From Canna indica (taxonomy: Eukaryota; Streptophyta; Magnoliopsida; Zingiberales; Cannaceae): a stretch of 64,000 bases of DNA. This document shows, one piece after another, positions 57,341 to 64,000 of this stretch. The notes under the pieces are model-generated. The model was not told the DNA's origin. It was given only the letters and a program-made list of their open reading frames with translations, and did not search any database. Both the position numbers and the translations under genes were made by a program. Positions within the stretch are counted from its first letter, which is position 1, and every line of letters starts with the position of its first letter. Where the stretch lies: NCBI GenBank assembly GCA_034359265.1, contig CP136893.1, positions 23,072,001 to 23,136,000 of the forward strand, written 5' to 3'.

Positions 57341-59418
57341 ACAAGTACAACCCAAGCAAGGTGATTATATCACTCCTTTTGCCATGGTTCCTAAGCGACA
57401 AAAACACATTGGTCTAACCTTCACAATCTCAACAGACAAAATATGTATGTCTGTTCACCACTATCAAACTTGGGTGTAGTCGAGAGTACTCACCCCACGG
57501 CCTTAATCCTGGCCCCCGAAATATCCGACCACACCGACCTATCAACCTCATTAATCATACCAACCGCCAGGTCGAAGTTTTCCACAAACCATTTTGACCT
57601 TCAGAAATTTTAAATAAAATTACCTAGCCAAAGTTTTCAGCCACAAAGGCAACATCCTCATCTGAAAAAAAAAAATTATATGTGTGCACTTACCCATATC
57701 CTCGGGTGGCTGGGGTACCTTGCCAAGACCTCGGGTGCTCACATGGGCACCCACCACTCTCGAACCCTCCAACGGGTCCTAAACTCACAGAGGTACCAGC
57801 TGATCTATCTCATCTATAGACCCACATTCATCTGACACATTAACACAATGTCCATGCACACCTCTTGTGCGTGCTCGTGCACATACCCTCACCGACCGGT
57901 CTCAGCCAATACTATATTCATGAATCACACAATAGTAAGCATACAAGCACACAATCCGGGGATAACATTAGGAAAAACCCTCTAACCTATACACACGGCA
58001 CCATCGGGTAGGGTGCTAAGAATGACCTCCAACATGACTCAATGCTAGGAAAGCCCTCTAGCGAGTCTCCCTCATTAGGAATGCCCTTTAACGGCATCAC
58101 AGGCACAACACAGGCACACATCCCCTCTTTTTGAAACAACATTGGATAAACTATAAAATTTTCCCTGTCGTGTACAAGTCACAACATCTAAGCAACCTTC
58201 TTGTGCTCCTTCTCACATCTAAAAACATCGGCCTACATTGGCCATATCACAACACAACATTTAACAATCTCACGAGTCAGTCACTAGAACACCGCCTAGC
58301 GAGCTTCTCGCCCCGGCCCTCCGAGATAGGATGGCCTATTAGCTCGGGTAACCCTCCTCTGGTTGGGAAGGCCCTCCAACCAATGCCACTCACTGGGTCA
58401 GTCGCCAGTGTGGCTCACTGACGAGCTTCCCGAGTCCAAACCCTCTAGTTGAGTTGGGCGATGTCTTCGCCAACTAAAGCACTTCTTAGCCCGCCATGCT
58501 CCAAGCACAAGCACCATCACAAGAATTAGAAAATTCACAAAAATACACAACAATAAAATTACTTGAATGGTATAGGCAAACTACCAATATCCCGGGTGCG
58601 CGCGTGGTTGCATCGAGTCTGACCTACCCCTAGCCTCACCTCTCAGTCGTCGTGCACCCCCACCACTCCAATAAAATGAGTCAATCCAGACGTATGTGTA
58701 TTTAACCATTCACTATCCAACCATTCTAGAAGGGGATTCTAGCAACACAGTGTTACTTAACGAGTTTGAAATTTTAGCACTAGTATAAGTGCCTCCAATC
58801 TGGACTTTTTTTTTCTTTTTTTTTTGACACTGCACTACGCGTCACACCTACGAGTAAAATAACATACGTGCATAACAAAATTTATCATAGACACACGACA
58901 TAAACATCAATAAGCCAATATAAGAATGTGAGGATCTTCAATAATAAATCTCTCGTGTGCGTCGTGCACCCTCCGGCCTAACTCGGCCAAAACAGGGAAT
59001 CCTCACAAACCACAATACCCAACTCGCAAGTTGCTCACTAGGCTAGCCTACCTAGTGAACTCCCCGCCTCGGGCCTGCTGAGCTAGGAAGGCCCTCTAGT
59101 CTCAGTTCCCTAGATACTCGGTTAATTGGGACAAGCCTTCCAACTAGTGCCACTCGGGTCAGTCGTTGACGTGGCCCACCGACAAATATCTCGACCCAAT
59201 ATTAACTCGATGGGTTGGGCATTAGCTTCAGATGTTAATGCGCTTCCCAGCTCGGCCATCACAACACAACCACAAGTACATCCAATAATGAAAAGAAACA
59301 TCTATTATAAATAGAAGGTGGTTATCTCGAGTGGGTACGACTATGTTCACGTATCTCGGGTGTATGCACAAACCCATGGGTGCACCCCACACGGCCTCAT
59401 CTCGGGCCCAAACCCATG
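57341..59418 (-). repeat. Gypsy LTR-derived fragments
   Basis: No coding is supported in these 2 kb. From about 58260 the sequence has the same style of units as the LTR arrays at 31775 and 62999 (AGCTAGGAAGGCCCTCTAG at 59081, GGTTGGGAAGGCCCTCCAAC at 58362). It is therefore probably decayed minus-strand LTR of a related family. 57341-58000 is unassigned. Short frames at 58131-58421 and 59126-59314 are array readings. Confidence 0.55.
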
Positions 59419-60045
59419 CACTACAAGAAATTTGACTTTTAGTGACGAGATTTGGTGGGGGTCGCGCATCGACCCTCACTAAATCCACCTATTTATGGGG
59501 GTCGCTAGTCGACCCTCACGAAAGCCCGTCAGTAAAAGAACACTTTTGTGAGGGTCGGGTATGACCCTCAATAAAAAGTATATATAGTGAGGAAAGCATC
59601 ATGCCCCTCATGAAAATTTGTCAGTAAAAATAAAATATTTTGTGAGGGTCAGATATGACCCTCACTAAAAAGTATATATTGTGAGGACAACATCTTGGCC
59701 CTCACGAAATCTTGCATTTTGTGAGAGTCGAATATGACCCCCACTAAAAAGTATATATTGTGAGGACATCATGACCCTCACGAAATCCTGTATTTTGTGA
59801 GGGTCGGATATGACCCTCACTAAAAATTAAGTATATATTGTGAGGACAACATCTTGGCCCTCACGAAATCTTGCATTTTGTGAGGGTCGAATATGACCCT
59901 CACTAAAAAGTATATATTGTGAGGATATCGTGACCTTCACGAAATCCTGCATTTAGTGAGGGTCTAATATGACCCTTATTAAAAAGTATATGTGATGACA
60001 ACATCATGACCCTCACTAAAAAGTATATTTTGTGAGGATATTATT
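59419..60045. repeat. Subterminal array of CACTA-3
   Basis: About ten units pair TGTGAGGGTCGGATATGACC with CTCACTAAAAAGTATAT. Each unit is an imperfect dyad (GAGGGTC..GACCCTC), with a period of about 55-65 bp. Confidence 0.88.
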
Positions 60046-61756
60046 GTTGGGATGTGTGACGACTGATTTGCCCTAACCCCTTTTATGTTACGCTACGCAG
60101 AGTCTTCGGCGTACCCCTTTTAGATACATATAAATATATAGATATACATAGATACATATAGATATGATATTATATATATGTATCTAGATGGTTAAAATAT
60201 AATAATGTTAATTACGTTTTCTTAATAAAAAATATATATTTACTAAATAAAATATATACATTTAATTATATTTTAAAACCTAAAACTAAAATCCTACACC
60301 CTGATCTCTCCCTCCCCTCAGCGATCTGCCCTCTCCCACGCGCCTCTTCGACTCATGATTTGCCCTCTCCCCCTTGCCGGAATTTGGTTCACCAGACCAG
60401 GATCTTCATTCGCCACCTCCACTGTCTGCTTTCGTCGTCGGGCCGGTATTGGATCTTCATTCTCCATCTCGCTGCCAACCTCTGCCTGATTCTCCATCTC
60501 CTCGCCGGTATTGAATCTCGTCTTCCATTTGGTTTAATTGTGGGATCTCGTCTCCGTCTCCATCTCCATCGCTTCAGTTTGCTTCAGTTTTTATGGGATC
60601 TCGTCTCCATCTCCATCGCCATCGCCATATATATACAATGTTTGATTTTATGGATTAACCTTATATACATATTCTTTGATACTGAATTAAGGATGCGGCT
60701 CTACAAAGTTGATCTTTGATTGCATTGTGATAACCTCCATACCCACCCCACCCAATTCTGCTTCACCATTGTGTTTTCTTTTTAAGGATTGATCACAGTG
60801 ACCTATTAAGGATTGAGTTCTAATATTTGCTAATCTAATAGTTGATGATATATATTTTCTCTGTGATTTAGTAGGTTGCATCATGTTTTCTCGAATATTA
60901 AAGACAAAGAAATATGCTTAGAAAATTATCAAGCTTTTTGTTAAAGCCTATGGACTATGGTCAGTTATTCAGAATTTTCACTAATCAATATTCTCTATCA
61001 ATGAACTGAATTGCTTGGCCTGTGATGAATTAAGCTTTTTGTTATTAGTATAATAGTGGTGGGTCATATATATTTATACATAGTTATTTTGTGCACCAAG
61101 ATACTAGACAACTAGACCATATCATTCTAAGTTAAATTGAAATGAACTGAATTGCTTGGCCTGAACTTTATCTTCGAGACTTAATAAATCGAACGGAAAC
61201 TACATTGTCACTTTAAGGGTATGATTTCTTTGAGACAAACACTCATGTTTGTTAGACTACATTGTCACTTGACTCACTTGGGGATTATAATTAGTATTAT
61301 ATGGATATATCTCAAGTGATGTTGTAAAGCCATTCAAGGAGTAGCTTCAAACCTTGCTCACTGTAGTTTTCTTTCATTCAAAATTTAATAAAACCAGTGG
61401 GGTAAATCCCCCTCTGTTTCTCTCTCTCAAAAAATCCGAATGATTGAATTATGGTGCGCTTGAACAATCCTTCGGTGTCTTTGCACCCAGTCATCACCTA
61501 ATACATCCTTTGCTTCTGATATGAAATTATCAAAAAGACCTTAGTTTTTCTACTCCAGTTCATGTCATAAATGTCTAAGTTAATGTTCATACCTGCTTAA
61601 AGATCTCACCATATAGTGTATGTTATTCATAAGAAATAGGTAGGTTAGAGCAGGATCTTTGTACTGCTTAGATTTGCTATCAAGGTTACTCTGTAAAGCT
61701 TGCATTATTCGCATGGTTACAACTGCAGGCTGAGATTTTGTTTGATTTTCAGTTAG

Positions 61757-61930
61757 AAATTCCTGAAAGAGTTGCTTCAGTGTGGACTGATAAGTGGAAA
61801 ATATTTAATGAATATATTCATTGGAGAAAGTGTAAATAGATTAAGAGAAAAGGTAGCCAACTTAGTTACTCGAATCACAAAAGCCATATGGGAAGATTAT
61901 AAGCAGAGTGAACAGTTTAATTACAAATTT
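61757..61930 (+). pseudogene. Exon-like piece in CACTA-3, unidentified
   Basis: A pyrimidine-rich stretch ending TTTTCAG (about 61746-61752) precedes an open stretch. One frame reads EIPERVASVWTDKWKIFNEY to a stop at about 61838. Another (to 61935) reads LREKVANLVTRITKAIWEDY and QFNYKFRTAS. I do not recognise it. It could be a captured exon or an exon of the element's own gene. The frame at the end runs into the adjoining gypsy sequence. Confidence 0.4.
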
Positions 61931-61937
61931 AGAACTG

Positions 61938-62416
61938 CCTCCACCCGACTATATAAATCATGCATCAATCCTCTTCAAGGATATTGACTAATGGGGAGAA
62001 GTCAATCATAAAGAAATATATTAAGGCAATCATTCTCTCTTCTCTACAAGCTGCCTACTCCATCCTTTAGGGGTAGCCCTCCCCAAGGGTTGTCACAAGC
62101 TAAATAAAACACCGAAAGAGTAAAATTTCATATTTTTGGAAGCATACTCAACCTTGATCACGACAATGAAAAAAAATCAACCCAATAGAGAGGGAGGGAA
62201 GAACCCACTCATATTGCATTATCATTTGCCTCCATTGGCATTACAGAAATCATACAATTAATACCTGATCATACGTACCGACGCTAGTGCGCGCAAGCTC
62301 CGTAGCTGAGTCTCGTGAAATAGGACACACCGTATCGATACACTAACAATTGCCTATATAGTACTCTATGCCCTAATGATGTAGTCTGGATCTAACCACA
62401 TGTTATGGTACCACTT
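61938..62416 (-). other. Minus-strand gypsy leader (element D, copy 2)
   Basis: A close copy of 30703-31176, starting at the same base (CACCCGACTATAT) and including the primer site complement (TATGGTACCA at about 62404). By eye there are roughly 20-30 differences over 480 bases. Confidence 0.85.
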
Positions 62417-63991
62417 TGTCACGCCCCAAATCTGGGTCACGCGACCGGCCAGAGTGCGGACAGACACTCTGAAGCCTAAACCATACAAACACATTTATCC
62501 ATGGAATATAACCAAGTCAAAATGCCATAACATACACCTTAATCATCAAACTAGCTACTCAGTATCAATTTAAGTAAAAGCTACATAACCAAGTATTAAT
62601 ACTACAATACTCAGACAAACTATATGTCTCTTAAATAAACTCAAATCCGACTCAACTCGACTACACCAACGGGTTTCAGGAGACCGCCACCGAAGTCCGC
62701 TGCCACTAGCCACGCCATAACTTAATGATCACACTCTGCAAAACAAAATACAAAAAAAATGGTGAGTTCAAAGAACTCAATGAGTGGTCATCTCGACCAT
62801 CACCAAGCCAAACTATGTAAATAATTAATGCAGTAATTATCTCTTTGTTCAACTGATCGATATAATCATGGTACATATTATTTTAGTAACTCGTGCGCTA
62901 CCACACAAACTAACTAGGCCCATTAAGAGCAGTCCTCTATTTACCCACTTACAACTCACGAGGTGCTCGCTAGGCCGACCACCCCTAGCAAACCTCTCAA
63001 CTCGGGCCCACTGAGCTAGGAAGACCCTCTAGCCTCAGTGCCCATAACTTGGTCGAGAAAGACCCTCCGACCTATGTCACTTGGGCTCACTGAGCTAGGA
63101 AGACCCTCTAGCCTCAATGCCCATAACTCGATCGGGAAAGGCCCTCCGACCCATGTCACTCGGGCTCACTGAGGCTAGAGGGCGGAGCTAGGAAGGCCCT
63201 CTAGCCTCAGTGCCCATAACTCGGTCAGGAAAGGCCCTTCGACCCATGTCACTCATACGCTAGGCGTACCACTTGGCCCAATACAGCCCAACATCATCTC
63301 ATGCGCGATGTGCACCACTCGGCCCATCCAACCCAATATCTTCTCGTGCGCGATGCGCACCACTCAGCCTATCCGATCCAATATCATCTCGTGCGCGATG
63401 TGCACTACTCGGCCTATCCGGCCCCATTTATCTCGTGCGAAAAATCTCAAGTGAGGGGGGTGGGGGGGGATGGAGAGAGAGGGAAAAATCTTGAGTTTGT
63501 GAGAAACAACCACTCACCTAAAACCGGGTTCAAGGGACGAGAAGGTGACGAAGAAGCCTCATGACGACCTAATTCCGGCAAAGCTCTGATTCCCGGCGAA
63601 AGATCTCCACTGAGTCCCCTATCTTCCACATGCCACCTAGGGATGCATGCAGCTCCTCCTTGGAGCTGTACGGTCCCAAGTAGGCATCTTTGTATATTTT
63701 TAATTAATCAAATGTCAATTTACTATTTTGCCCTTCTTCACTTAAGTCGACCCAACTCTCTCAAAACGAGTTCGATTCGAGCTCTGATCGCACCCTCGGG
63801 CTCGGCTCGAATCCAACTCGAACTTAACACGATAATTATCACTATAAATAGGTCAATTAAATTATTTTTTTGGATCAAGGTCTCACCTTAAATCGCTTCC
63901 ACTAGCTATCAATTCTGCACTAGCCATTACGCGTCGCACTCATCCCGCTAAAATCGATATGCAAAATCTAATAAATTTGGCGGGTATTACA
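62417..63991 (-). repeat. Minus-strand gypsy LTR (element D, copy 2), internally deleted
   Basis: 62417-63439 follows 31177 to about 32278. The sequence then jumps to a match with 56300-56840 (63440-63991). About 900 bases are missing relative to the first copy. The LTR start, complemented TGTAATACCCGCC, is complete at 63991. GTACT follows and could be TSD. Confidence 0.87.
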
Positions 63992-64000
63992 GTACTGGTT

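Larger units (their letters stand above)
59419..61937 (+). mobile_element. CACTA-3: left part of a fourth CACTA element
   Basis: The left end reads CACTACAAGAAATTTGAC. A 600-bp subterminal array, a CT-rich leader-like stretch (60290-60620) and AT-rich DNA follow, ending at about 61937 where a gypsy leader starts. No right terminus and no transposase domain is visible. Frames at 60360-60719 and 60687-60884 lie in the leader and are not supported as genes. Confidence 0.78.

Noticed and set aside
59419..60045. CRISPR-like appearance of regular 55-65-bp units
   Set aside because: Each unit is an imperfect dyad, spacers are not unique, and the array starts at a CACTA terminus in plant DNA.
60360..60719. 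119-codon frame in CACTA-3
   Set aside because: It lies in a CT-rich leader-like tract and has no recognisable domain. A real gene cannot be excluded but is not supported.
1..64000. tRNA, rRNA, miRNA hairpins or organelle DNA inserts
   Set aside because: No tRNA-like or rRNA-like stretch was recognised. TGGTATCAGAG-type motifs are primer binding sites, not tRNA genes.

Overview
This window looks like a plant nuclear chromosome segment made almost entirely of nested transposable elements. I see no intact host gene, and no tRNA, rRNA, CRISPR array or bacterial-type signal. The plant assignment rests on the element types: Tekay/Del-like chromovirus and Athila-like Ty3/gypsy elements, Ty1/copia LTRs, plant LINEs with a zf-RVT domain, four different CACTA (En/Spm) elements and small hAT-type elements. 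Captured fragments of plant genes agree (a PCFS4/PCF11-like cleavage factor and an At4g10955-like class 3 lipase). The species cannot be named from the sequence.

Layout, left half. 1-14165 is an old plus-strand Tekay-like gypsy element (A). Its partial 5' LTR holds a solo copia LTR with a 5-bp target duplication (TSD). Its pol is broken by a 5'-truncated Athila-like fragment (B, about 3947-9126). Its 3' LTR holds a 519-bp hAT element with an 8-bp TSD. 14264-15931 is a minus-strand LINE tail. 15932-19308 is the 5' part of a copia element, cut by the 5' end of a decayed CACTA (CACTA-0, 19309 to about 23708). A copia LTR fragment and a plus-strand LINE tail with poly(A) follow, to 25660. At 26149-26423 lies the only probable non-captured host-gene remnant: a signal peptide plus the start of a DOMON-like domain, cut by the LTR of gypsy element C (26424-30702).

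Layout, right half. 30703-57340 is a four-level nest. A minus-strand gypsy LTR (31177-33029 plus 56145-56840) is split by a LINE (33030-56137). That LINE is split by CACTA-1 (34446-39258, TSD ACC) and CACTA-2 (42484-55766, TSD TTG). The tnp2 gene of CACTA-2 is split in turn by a 491-bp hAT element (49916-50406, TSD ATCACGCT). CACTA-1 carries a TNPA-like gene and an antisense PCFS4-like fragment. CACTA-2 carries both a tnp2 gene and a TNPA-like (Transposase_24) gene, plus a lipase fragment lying inside a large internal duplication. 56841-59418 holds minus-strand gypsy pol and LTR remnants. 59419-61937 is the 5' part of a fourth CACTA, and 61938-63991 is a second copy of the minus-strand gypsy leader and LTR.

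Function. Nothing here forms a host pathway; the genes are mobilisation genes and their debris. The best preserved is tnp2 of CACTA-2. By base counting, removing the small hAT element with one TSD copy leaves 2982 coding bases (994 codons including stop) across two exons. Coordinates of element edges come from visible TSDs, TIRs, PBS and PPT sites where these are named. Other edges are approximate and were judged by eye.
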